Part shown: positions 38,281 through 49,861 of the stretch, piece by piece | Numbering within the stretch: the stretch's first letter is position 1 | How the letters are laid out: each line of letters begins with the position of its first letter | From: Combretum micranthum | Lineage: Eukaryota > Streptophyta > Magnoliopsida > Myrtales > Combretaceae | Assembly (NCBI GenBank): GCA_024138025.1 | Contig: JAMXBD010002242.1 | Span: 1 to 64,000 of the forward strand | Direction of reading: 5' to 3' | Length of the DNA stretch: 64,000 nt | Made by a program: the position numbers and the translations under genes | The notes under the pieces: generated by a model | The model's database searches: none | Seen by the model: only the letters and a program-made list of their open reading frames with translations | Told to the model about the DNA's origin: nothing

Positions 38281-38399
38281 AAGAGAGAAGCTTACATCAG
38301 AGTAGAATATAAAGAGATTGGATTAGGGTTTTTGGTGCAGTAAAGCAATGTTGTTTCAGTATGTACTGGGATTTTGATGCTAATTTGCCAGTGCTGACA

Positions 38400-40690
38400 A
38401 AAGATTGATACTCCCCATGCTTGTGTTCTCCTAGAAAGATGGGTGTCTTCTTTGCGTTTTTTCCGTATTGTGTTTTGGCAATTTATGAAGAGTGAAAACT
38501 GGAATGTACAAAATCAGGAAACCAACAAAAACCTTTGTTTTCTTTCCTCGTTTCCCTTTTTTTTTTTTTTTTTTCATCTATTACTATGTATTAAGGAAAC
38601 CGTTCATTCATCTCAAAAAATAAGTTCAAAGGTTTTTAAAATATGTTTCCTCCACATATTTATTTAACAATTAATTGCCCATTATTAAGGCAGTTATTTT
38701 TTTGCTTCCCAAGTTTTCAAAAAATCTTCTCTCCCCAAATTTATAGAACTATAGTTTGCCCATTATTTATTTTCAGTTATTTCTTTTTACATATATCTTT
38801 TTTATTAACTACATCTTCTCTTTCTCTCTTCCTACTACAATCAGTCTTCCAAACTACACACCTTTTCGTCGTCCATCACAGATTTATATTTGAGTGTGTG
38901 TGCATTTTATTTAAGCTTTGTTTCAACATTTATAGCAGTAACAAATATTTTCTCATGTCCATTTCATATTTTGTTTACATCATTCCACAGTGCAATCATG
39001 TCCATTTCTATTTTAACACTAGTAAGACAATAAATTATGATTCGTTTGTAGTGTTTAGTAAAAGTTCATTCCCGTATCCATTGAATTGCATTTCCATTTA
39101 AAACTGGTTAAACAATAAATTATTGTTCATGGTACAGGTTTTTATGTCAATTCGGTGGTCTTTAATTCCTACAATATTATTGGTAACAAATCATCCATTC
39201 TCTTACTATCAAGTTTAGATCTTCTTTTCTTTCTTTTTTTCTAGTAGCATTTTTTTCTTCTTTTGCAACCATCTCCAAGTTGATACACCACCACTCCAAC
39301 TATGACCCCCTCTCTCTCGGTTTGATTCTCTTTTCCTAAAGGTATTAGTTAATTTTATTAATTCTTTATGTATTAATTTTTAAAGATTGTCATGAACAGT
39401 TGTTGCTACATGGTTTGTTCTCTTCTCCTAAAATTTTATTAATTCTTTTACAGATTTAAATTAATTGTTGTTGTTATGGTTAGATTCTTCAATAAGAGAT
39501 GTGTTGGTGGAAATGTTTTAAGACCTCATTTTTGTGTATTTTATTGAAGTCCTAATGTTAATTATAAATACAAAGAAAAGTTAAAAACAAAAAACAAAAT
39601 TATCCACATTTGCATTTGAATTTGTGTGTTTTCCTGCATTTCTCTTTATCTGAGGTTGTATGGTTGTTTTTTTAAGTCTTTAGTAAATTTTCGATGACTT
39701 CATCATGTTAAGTTAACATAAATTAAAGAAAAGTTCTATGGTCTCGTCATTAATTTTCTCATTGCTATCCAACGGTTCACACCATACTCAACTGTAATCA
39801 AACCACTAAAATAGTTAATATTCCAATTGCTATATTTATTTTAACGGTTAGATACTTTATTAAAATTAACTTGATTAGTTAATAAAGATTTTTAAATGTA
39901 AAGGTTACAAATGATATTGATGAGATGATTTAAATTGCACAACCTTTTGCTTTATGCTTTCCTTTTGTAACAATATTTATATGATGAATCATTTATCTGT
40001 TATCAAATGTTTGTAATGTTATTACATCAGTTTAGTGTATCAAGTGAAAAGCATACAAGCCTTAATAAATTGATACATTCCATTTTCTTGTAAATATGTC
40101 ATACAAGAACATTGCTTCAATATATCTATCACCATTTCATTTTGGGTTTCACACTCAACAACTTGATTAGCACTATTTATTTCACTACTAGAATGGAAAG
40201 TTATGTTTCCATCCACTTTTGCTTGATCAAGGTTTGTCCAATCATTAACTCTTCTTATTCCATAATACTATTCCCTCCATTTGGTTTATAGAATCACATT
40301 TCCTTTTGTTCAATTTTTTAGGATTAAGAAGTTCACTCATCAATACAAGGAGTTTAATTACTAGGTACTATCATTTTATATATACATATATATACATATA
40401 TGTGTTTATCTAAGCATATTTCAAATACTAATAGGTTTAATTTAAATTACAGGTATATGGCCACTTCTTCAATGCAACAAGTGATGAATGATATGTTTCT
40501 TTAAAGAGATTCCACTATCCATCTTTCTCTAATATTTTTATTTTTTGTTTTTAAATTGTAAACATACTTCCACTAAACGCCATGTAATTTTTCTTATTTA
40601 TACGTAGCATCCAAAGTACATACTTTTATATTAATTTCAAATTACATTGACTAGGCATGTTTTGATGTCTTAGTTATTTTTACATATTTC
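38400..40690. other. AT-rich intergenic DNA, no gene
   Basis: Homology with the left aminopeptidase copy fades at about 38390. The rest is T-rich sequence whose reading frames (for example 38643-39101) are low-complexity Phe/Ser/Tyr translations without recognised domains. I see no repeat with paired ends. Confidence 0.45.
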
Positions 40691-42520
40691 AAGCTGGGGG
40701 CTAGTAGAAGTAAAAACCCAAAACTTCGGAGAGGCAGCAAGAGAAGAACCACATACTCCATCTGTATAAGAAGAACCAGCCGTTGTGCCTGCACAACACG
40801 TTCCAACCCACTACTTAGCATCTAGCTTCATTAAATTAGAAGATGAGGTGAAGGAATTGAAAAAGAAGCTAGTTGCATTTGAAGAGAAGTATGATAAGGA
40901 CATGGAGGATTTAAAAGAAAGTATGGAATGATTAATCCAGTCAGTCACCCATGCTCCTCTACCACAACTACCGACACAATCTAAGAAACCACCATCTGAA
41001 CCTACCATGATTAATCAGATTATGGTGATGATGATAATGATGATGACAATGACGTTATGCCTCCCTCACCTTTTAAATACATTCCTTTTCCACTAGCTAC
41101 ACACATACCCTCCCCCATACATGTACAAACATAACCAGCAGCCTCTCCACCTTCACCATATACATAGCATACCCCATCATAAACACAGCTAGTAGACTCT
41201 TTAGCGCTCGAGCCCATTCCTAAAACTGTTTTAACTCTTATTCCTTTAACACAAGAGCAAATCAAGCCAACTCCTTACATTAAACCCGTATCCAAAACCT
41301 ATAAAAGAACCATGGTTTCCACCAAGAAGAGAAGAAGAAAACTAATCATTCATAATGGATCATCAGATGAGGAATATAACCTCAATTTGATAGATAACTT
41401 GGTAGAGAGGATTGCAAAGAAAGTGACTAATGAGGTGGCTGCAACACAAAGTGGTGTTAATGGTGAAGACATGAGTGATAGTATGGATGTAATGGAGACA
41501 ATGGATTTGAATATAACTCTTAAAGCTATTGTTGAAGGTGAATAAAGCAATGCCACAATCTTTGGTAGCATTGACCTAAATGTTGCAACAACGGAAGAAA
41601 TTGAAAATTTTGATATGCTGCAAGAAGAATTAGTAATGGAGGAAGTAATAATTGAAACTACATGCAATGATGTATCTAAAATTATTGTAGAAGAGTAGCA
41701 GTGGTTGATAACATCTATTAAGGAGAACCCCCATATGAGGAATTTTATGAGATGATTAGAAAACCATTCACCTCCAATGAAGCTCCAAAGGTTCTAGTGG
41801 ACACCTCAAGTGATTCATATGAAGAAATCCTCAAAGCCATTCATCAACTAGTCTTGCAAGCACTAGAGGATCAAATCAATGTGGAAGAATATATTTTCCA
41901 AGCACTCAAGGGTATAATTTTGCAGATTATTGAAAATGAGATCAATGAGGAAAAATTCTTCAGAGTAGTAGTAGAAAGCCTATTGGAAGAGGTAGCTGAA
42001 TGAAAACGCTTCTCTTATAATTTGCAGAGAAGATAAACAACATCAAGAAGAAGAACAAGGGAGGCTAGGTTGAAGAGAATGGAGAAAGATTGCCTATAGA
42101 GGATCTAGAGGAATATCACAGGGTTAAGGCTGAGCATAATAAATATAATAAATGGATTATGGAAGAACATCAAAGAGTAACAGAGTGGAGGCCAATCATA
42201 CCCCCAAGAATTGAAGAGGAAAAAGAAAATGAAACATTTTTATAAAGAGAAAGGGAAGAGAAGAAGTGTCTTAGCAAATACAAGGAGCGTATCGGCTTAA
42301 ATGAACAAGAAAAAGAAAGATGAAAAATTGCCCGAATGTTACAAAAACAATGGGAGGAGGAGGAAAGGAGAACAACAAAAAAAGAAAAGAAGACAAAAGA
42401 AAAAACAAAAGAAAAGAAAGGAAAAAAAATAAAAGGAAAATCTAATAAAGGAGAGTCTAGGAAGAAAGGGAAGGGAACAAAAAAGGAAAACTGCTTATTG
42501 ATTCTTTTTCTGATTTAATT
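40690..42520 (+). pseudogene. Degenerate low-complexity reading frames, retroelement-like
   Basis: The plus strand shows broken frames rich in Glu, Lys, Ile and Pro: a coiled-coil-like KLEDEVKELKKKL piece near 40840, MVSTKKRRRKLIIHNGSSDEEYNL (41312-41545), a piece at 41752-42003 and a Lys/Glu-rich tail (42336-42518). Stops divide all of them. No protease, integrase or reverse transcriptase motif is visible. With the purine tract at 42958 the layout resembles a non-autonomous large retrotransposon derivative that carries only an extra ORF, but I found no matching LTRs, so a decayed host gene remains possible. Confidence 0.4.
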
Positions 42521-42949
42521 ACATTCTTTGTCTTAAACCTATTCTTTATTCTTTATTTATTGTTCTTTATTCTTCCATAATTAATCAAAATTCTTTATGG
42601 AAAAATAAAACTAACCTAATGTAGGGTCCTTTTTAATAAGCTTAGTGCAGCTGTAATATATTTTAGACAGTGATTCAATTGAATAACTTAGGAAATTTTC
42701 TCATAGTCTTAGCTATGGCTCAAATCAAGCCCACGGTTACTACTAATGTTTTGCCTTATTTGTCCTAATCTTAAATAGCTTTGATCAAGAAGGCAACCCA
42801 GCCCACGGTCTCAAACATAATCTCAACCTGCGATTAAAAACAAAGAAGTTTTCTAAACTTCTTATATTTAAAACTTGCTTTGTACTTTTAATTGTTGATT
42901 TTCCCCTTTCTGATTCATCATTTATTTTAAACATAGAGGATAATGTTTA

Positions 42950-42975
42950 ATTTAAGTGTGGGGGAAGGGACTAAG
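42950..42975 (+). other. Polypurine-tract-like sequence
   Basis: AATTTAAGTGTGGGGGAAGG follows a GAGGATAATGTTTAA stretch. This arrangement is common just upstream of the 3' LTR in several plant Ty3/gypsy (Athila/TAT-type) elements. No LTR pair was found, so the reading is tentative. Confidence 0.4.
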
Positions 42976-44020
42976 GAAGGAATTGAGCAAGATTAAGGGT
43001 TAAAACTAATAATGAATTAAGAATAGAGTAAATACGTATCATTGATCACTTCCTTCCCACAATAATAGGAAAATAATGAACTGGTAAAAATTTAACCAAA
43101 ATTTTTCAAATTTTGAGATGAATTTTTGAGATAAAATCATCAAATAACTCAATTGAACTTGCATTGAACATCATCCTTACTTTGTTAAAATCACTTTATG
43201 ATATCCATGAAGAGTAATTATACTTATTATTTAACTTGAGAATTTATAGCTGAAATTGGCTTAAGGTCTCTAGTAAGGCTAATAATTAAAAGCTTAATTA
43301 GAATCTTATATTTCGTGACCATTTATTGAATTATATTAATTATTTATGTACAACTCATTTGGTTTGATCTTTTAGCACTTAATCCATTTGAAGATTTAAA
43401 TTTTTGAACTCTTAGGATTCACGAAATTTAGTCTTAATGTTTTAGGGACACTTAGAAAAATTCTTTACTCAAGATTCCAATTCATTAAAAAAAAAAAGTT
43501 TTAAAGGGCTTGAATTTTAATACTTTAGCCATCTTATACCAGCTCTACTCAAATCCTTTTTGCAAAACTACGTAGATGTTTCAAGACTTATGTTTAGGCT
43601 CAAAAACCATTTAGAAGGAATTCCTCGTTAAATATATAGTCTATGAACCCGTTAAAATAAAATACTTAATTGGATTTCTTCGAATTATTAAAATACGACA
43701 CTTATATCATGATTTTGATTCTTGTTAAATAATTTATATATAAACTAACGGTAATTAGTTATGGGGTGAATTTTAAATTGGGAACTAGTAATATATTTGC
43801 TCTTTGGTGATAAATTATATGATTGATATTGGCTTTCTACTATATTTTATGAGGGGAATTGTTTCTTCTTCTTTTTTTCCCCCTCTATAGATAGTATGAA
43901 AGTGCAGTTCCCGGCTTTCCTTCTCCAACAGAAATAACGGTCCATATGTTCTGACTAAAATACCCTCACTCATCTCATGTTCTCAATGGATCAATTTCGC
44001 GCTACAATAAGGTCAAAATA
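42976..44020. other. AT-rich DNA upstream of the O-fucosyltransferase gene
   Basis: There is no coding signal. It may contain an eroded LTR after the purine tract. The CT-rich stretch at 43862-43886 and the following 200 bases probably include the promoter and leader of the gene starting at 44127, but no TATA box is convincing. Confidence 0.4.
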
Positions 44021-44126
44021 GTCTTTGCACGCTCACCCTGCTTCTTCCATCCTGTTACAACTCTGTTTCTACACCATAGCTTTACTTTCTAATACCAGAT
44101 TACAAGCTTTAGAATCAAATCACATC

Positions 44127-46740
44127 ATGGCAAGATCAAGAACCATCAAGAACCCATCATACACAGTAAGTCCATCATCATCACGGATTCAATTTTTCTC
44201 ATTTTCGCCGTCTACTTCCATGCTGTTTTCACCGAGAAAAAGCCAATACAAGCTTGGCATTTGCACCTCCACTTGCACGCCACCACCACTCAATCTTTTC
44301 TTCTTATGCCTCCTCTTCGTGCTCGCCCTCTTGGGTCTTTCCATACCCGCTCTAGTACACAGTACTCAATATCTACTTCCATCCCCATTCTCACTCCATC
44401 TTTCTTCTCCGTATGATTCTTTGAATATTGTTTCCCTATCTGTAACATCTTCTGAAACCAATGAGAAGCCGCTAAGGATGTCGGACAGCATAATGATGCC
44501 TTTACCAGCTCATGTCATCACAGAGAATGTATCTCAAGAGGAGCGTGATTTTTGGAAGCAGCCGGATGGTGGAGGCTACCAGCCTTGTTTGGATTTTAGC
44601 CTTGAATACAGGAAAGCATCCGCAAAAATTTCAAAGGAGAGGAGTTTTTGATGGTGGTTGTTTCCGGGGGACTGAACCAGCAAAGAAATCAGATTGTTGA
44701 TGCAGTTGTTATTGCACGGATTCTTGAAGCCGCATTAGTTGTGCCGGTTTTGAAGGTCAACTTTATCTGGGAAGATGAAAGGTGGGTATACATTGCAAAA
44801 CGACTCAAAATTTACTGATCCTTACCTTTGTTTGCACTTATACTTAACCACACGTCTAATTTTCTAGAAACAACTATAGATGAATGGATCAAAATACATG
44901 ATATATAAATATATATGTATGTATATGTAGTTTAGCTAAATAAATGTAATAGATGCGCCGTAACTTGTGACCTGTTCAGTAACCAAAGATTTTTCGACGT
45001 GATGTTTGGCAAACAAGTTATATTTGTGTAACATGCAAACTTTTGTCTTGTAGTGAATTTGCAGACATTTTTGACATTGGACATTTCAAGAGGACCTTAC
45101 AAGCAGATGTGAGAGTAGTATCATCTCTCCCTTCAACGCACTTAATGCCTAGACAGCGCGTTGAGACACAGCTACCTCGTGACATATCACCGGCATGGAT
45201 ACGCTCCAGATTTCTCAAGCAGGTTTTGGGAATCAAAACCTTGACATAGATTGACTAATCCCAGAACTTTTGGCGTTAGACTCTGTTTATTCTGCTTACT
45301 GCTGTACTTGCCATTTGTGTGTAGCTAAATGAAGATGGTATACTCATACTAAAAGGATTGCATTCAAAGCTTGCGAAGAATCTACCTCTTGATTTACAGA
45401 AACTTCGATGTAAGGTAGCTAATCCCATAAATAATTCTATGATACCATCGTGATTTCTTGACTTCACTTGAATGCCTTTATCATGATCTGTTTCCTTAAC
45501 ACTTCTGCAGGTGGCTTTCCATGCTATAAGATTTGCATCACCAATTCTCCAACTAGGCAATCGACTTGCAAGGAGAATCTGGATTGAGGGTCCTTATATT
45601 GCTCTCCATCTAAGGCTAGAGAAAGATGTCTGGGTCCGAACCGGATGTCTTACTGGTTTAGGACCAAACTATGATACCTTAATCTCCGAATTCCGCATTT
45701 CTCATCCAGAATATCTAACTGGCCGGTTAAATATGAGCCATAGAGAGCGAAGACTTGCTGGATTGTGTCCCTTAAATGCATATGAAATGAAAAGGTACTT
45801 TTGATAAATCAATTTCTTGATAAGATGACTTGTTTCTGACTATGTATAAGAGTGAAAATTAATATCATCCAGACCTGCCCATGCAGGCTACTGAAAGCTC
45901 TTGGGGCATCAATCACTGCACGGATATTCATTGCTGGGGGTGAGCCATTTGGGGGAACTAAGGCTCTTCAGCCACTTTCGGCCACATTTCCAAACATAAT
46001 CTCAAAAGAGATGCTAGCACAAAGAGGAGAGCTCTTGCCATTCCAAAACAGATCGTCCACCCTTGCTGCACTTGATTACATCATCTCTCTGAGTAGTGAT
46101 ATCTTCATTCCTTCCTATGGAGGAAACATGGAAAGAGCCATGCAGGTAAAAAGACAATACTTTGTACATAGTTCTAATTCATAAATAACTCTGAAGGGTT
46201 GCCAAGAGAGAACCCATGATCTCTTTAACTAGTAAAATGTAAGATAAGAATTTGGGTATTTATACAAGCTTTATTATCCCAGCTCATCAAATGAAAGACT
46301 TATATAAAGAAATGAAAGCCTAATAATAATAAAAAGGCAATACAGCCATAAATGAATATTTCTTCCTATGATTTTGTTTCCTTGTAAAGAAGTAGGCAAT
46401 TGACTGAACTATTGGAAATATAGGTTGCATCACGTAGAAAAAATTCATACAATGAGACTGCAACCAGTGTCTAGGATACCACTCTCATCTTCCTATGGTT
46501 GACTTGCAGGGTCATCGTGCCTATGCTGGACACAGAAAGTACATAAAGCCAAATAGACAAGCCATGGTTGCTCTTCTTGAAGATCAATTCATTTCTGATG
46601 CAGACTTTCGAAAATTCATTAGGAAAGTGCATCAGAGCTCACAAGGCTACCCTGAATTCAGGGCTAACAAGAGGGACCATGATGTGATTGCATATCCAGT
46701 TCCTGAATGCATGTGTAAGAGCGTTAGTGGCATTTTTTGA
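44127..46740 (+). pseudogene. O-fucosyltransferase family (plant DUF246/GT106-type), one frameshift
   Basis: Six exons: 44127-44781, 45054-45222, 45325-45414, 45511-45794, 45887-46145 and 46510-46740, all GT-AG. The product would be a type II Golgi membrane protein with a short basic N-terminus, a membrane anchor at residues 55-77 (LNLFFLCLLFVLALLGLSIPA) and a lumenal plant O-fucosyltransferase-like domain: SGGLNQQRNQIVDAVVIARI, IALHLRLEKDVW, IFIAGGEPFGG, DIFIPSYGGNM and HRAYAGHRKYIKPNR. The coding sum is 1688 nt, one short of a multiple of three. Near 44640-44646 the family pattern SKERRKFLMVVVSGG is broken: KERSF is followed by TGA, after about 174 residues, while the next frame resumes at FLMVVV. 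A 4-nt loss fits and would otherwise give about 563 residues. All later exons are in frame and well conserved, so it is either a very young pseudogene or an assembly error. The start at 44127 is preferred over 44025 because family-like sequence (MARSRTIKN) begins there. Confidence 0.8.
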
Positions 46741-49700
46741 GCATCCAAAACTTGTTAAACCAGAAGAAGATGTCTTGTACTTTCACAATAGAGATAAAGA
46801 AAGAAATCATGTAGATTTGCAAAGAGCCAATTTGATTCATATGTTTGCACCTTTCCAAAATATTGATGGTAGAATCAAGAAAATCTGGAAAATGGTTTTC
46901 TCATCTAAAACTTTAATTTTATTCTCTAAGCCATGATAAATCTTACCACAGGACAAATCCAATATAGGTGCCAATTGTCCAGGATGAGGTGTCCAATAAT
47001 AGCCTGAAAACAAACAAGATGAACTTCTTTTATATAAAGGATGCTCATTTCACAAGGGTTGAACATTTGGCTAAAGTTGGGCAAGTTGCCACCACAGTTT
47101 TATAATGATCTGTTGCTTGATGATCATTCAATGATCTGTTGTCATAATGCTACCACAGTTTTATAAGATGAAGAGGAAGAAAAAGATAGAAATTTGATAA
47201 AGTTAGGAAAGTTGCATGATCATCATTTCAAAATTTTAAAATGGTCAATAAAGCGCAATAGAAAGGTCTTCATTTTTCAAAATATCTCCAATGATTGTTA
47301 ATTAAAGTGGATTTTGAAGTACATAGAAAGAGGGACCAGAAAATTTCATATATGTGAGAAAGAGATTTTAGAATAATTCTGGTTATCATTTCCTTACACC
47401 AGGAGTACTTTTCGTTTTGTAAATTTGCATTTGTGATGTTGTTGGGTAACAGACAAAAAAGTAGGTCAAGTCCTTGTTATTTTCATGGCACCATGAATGA
47501 AAATAAAAAGAATGGGCATATAACCAATTAGAATGAAGGAAATTGGATTAGGAAACACCAAGCAATAGAAAAGTTTCAATCAATTATAATATAGCAAGTA
47601 GGGGAGGAGTTTGACTCACCTTGGTCTATTATTTCAAAAGGCTTCTGCAGCAACATGAAGCAGGTAAACTGTCTAAGGTTCAAAGATGAGCGGTTGCTAA
47701 TGGTGGGGCAGCAGAAGGTGGGTGGTCAACAATTGCCAGGCGCTTCAGGGCCAGGACCATATCCAACTTTGGTAGTCAGTGGTCACACATTAGAGATACA
47801 ATTTTTAGCTCTATCCCAGTATGTTTTAAAACATAAAAGACCTGGACCAGAAGGAAAAAGGACAGTCATTAGCACATTAATAAACTTTTTGGATTAAGGA
47901 ATTTCTGATTTATTTACTGCTCACCGTTGTCCAGATTCAAGAGTCCATACATGTCTTGCAAGTGGTAACATTTCTTCTACCTACAGCAGACAATAATGTG
48001 AAAACACGATATATCTATCCAGTTACCGATAAAGTCAAGGCAAGTCTAAAGTGACAAGAAAAAAAAGTGGTCTGCATTCTGTCATTGCCATCAAGCAGCC
48101 ACCTACATGCAACTCTTTCAGAATCAGTTAGTCTGATTGTTGCAAAAGGACCAGACAACAATAACACTTGTTAATCAACACTCAGATAGCTTGAAAATGT
48201 TCCAAGTGTAGGATTGAGAAATTGAAGTGGATGCAGAAAGAACACATGAAGTAACTTACTTTGTCAGAGAGACATGATGGCACAAGTAAATGAGGCTTTA
48301 ATAAATATTCCCCTTTAACTGATAATGCACTGTATTTGCCTGAATATAAATCCACAACTACCTGATCTAATGGTCAGTTTGACCCTATTTAATTAATCTC
48401 CTCTTAATGGGCTTTAATCAAAGTCTCAATAAAAAATAAGACACACTAGATCTTATCGGCTTATCTTCTTAAAACATATAGTTGTAGACTAACAATTAAG
48501 TGTTCCAATATATACTTTAAAAATACCTTCCCTGGAATTTTTGAGATATTGCAAAAATTGCTGGTTATTCTAGGCAATTAATAAACAAGAAGCTTTCTGA
48601 ATGATTCCTTGACACAAAATTTCACCCAATGATCACAATAGCTAAAAGACCATCGATACAAAGAGAGAGATGAAAATTTAACACCTGTGAACTCCACAGG
48701 AATAATCTGTAGATTCATATTTTAGGAGCATGAAGTACTGCTAGGATCCTAACCAAACTGGTGGGGTTAAAAAAAAAAAAAACAAGAAGAAAAATAAGAC
48801 ACATAAGGATTAATTTGCAACATTTCTGGTTGAAAGATGTGTAAGGTGAGGCCAATACTGAGATATGGTGCTTAGATTTTAGTGACTTGCAGGCACCTGT
48901 ATATTAACAACAGTATGCAGAGAAGAATGAAAAAATCGAAATCATAGAAACAAATAATTTTTTGGGCTGAGAAAATTTCTATAATGGAAGTTTAACCATC
49001 ATAGTCTCCTATAAATACAAGAAAGTTTCTTAAATCCTCATGGGACTTCTTTAAATCTGCAATCATGCTCTCTTTCAGGATTACAATAAAAAATTGATTC
49101 TGATTGCAATCCGAGCAGAAAATTGTTGAAAAGCATGCAATTACACTTTGCTACTAGTCACTCTATAAAATTATAGCCACCAAAAGCACTGGTTGAGATT
49201 CTTTCCATCCATATGTCATCACAGCTATTCAAAAAACAATTTTAAAGGGTACACTGCAATGTAAGGACCATAGAAATCAGTTAAAAATTTCAAATACAAT
49301 TCTTCCCATTACCCTTCTCAGCTATCTACTGCAGTCCTGGTCACTTCAATAATCAATAAAATGAAAGGTTTCCTGTTGATTTTTAACAGGATTCATTTTT
49401 TCCCTCAAAACAAATTTGAAGAAAAACAGAGTATGCTGTACATAAGCACAGTTATTGTTCGAACAACAGAGTATGCTGTGCATAAGCACAGTTATTTCTG
49501 TTATTTATTTGTCTTGTACACAGTGTGCACTATTCATAACTACAGTAATACCACTTCCCAATTCAGTTTATCAGGTGCATTAGTACAATCAATTTGGAGC
49601 AATGGTCAACCCCAAAAGATCAGTATTTTTAACCCCAGCGATATTTTAAGAAAATTTGGATGCTTAGAGATAACTGCTAGAGGAATGCAGAAATAAAAGA

Positions 49701-49860
49701 AAATACTTCATCATACATATCAAATTTTTGAGAAAAACTTCAGCAGCAAATTTCTTGACACCTTTAATAAAAAGTTCAAGCACAGGCTTCACTGTATGAT
49801 TTCCTACAAATATAGGATACATAGAACCTGGGAGTATGACAGCGTAATTTCATAAAAAGG
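46741..49860. other. Intergenic DNA between the convergent O-fucosyltransferase and DnaJ-like genes
   Basis: It includes the probable 3' untranslated parts of both genes. A frame at 46688-46936 overlaps the stop of the O-fucosyltransferase gene in another frame and is not supported. Another at 47655-47897 has no recognised family. A short repeat (CCACAGTTTTATA, near 47092 and 47153) is the only other structure seen. Confidence 0.45.
49427..49500. repeat. Short tandem duplication of about 42 bp
   Basis: ACAGAGTATGCTGTACATAA is repeated about 42 bp later (with GTGCATAA), and both are followed by GCACAGTTATT. It lies in intergenic DNA downstream of the DnaJ-like gene. Confidence 0.75.
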
Positions 49861-49861
49861 G

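Noticed and set aside
38643..39101. 152-codon plus-strand frame
   Set aside because: A Phe/Ser/Tyr-rich translation of T-rich DNA without motifs, compatible with chance.
44025..44126. N-terminal extension of the O-fucosyltransferase frame from the ATG at 44025
   Set aside because: The extra 34 residues are unlike the family's basic N-terminus, which begins at 44127. The extension is more likely 5' leader.
46688..46936. 82-codon frame downstream of the O-fucosyltransferase gene
   Set aside because: It overlaps the last exon in another frame and runs into the 3' untranslated part. No domain is recognised.
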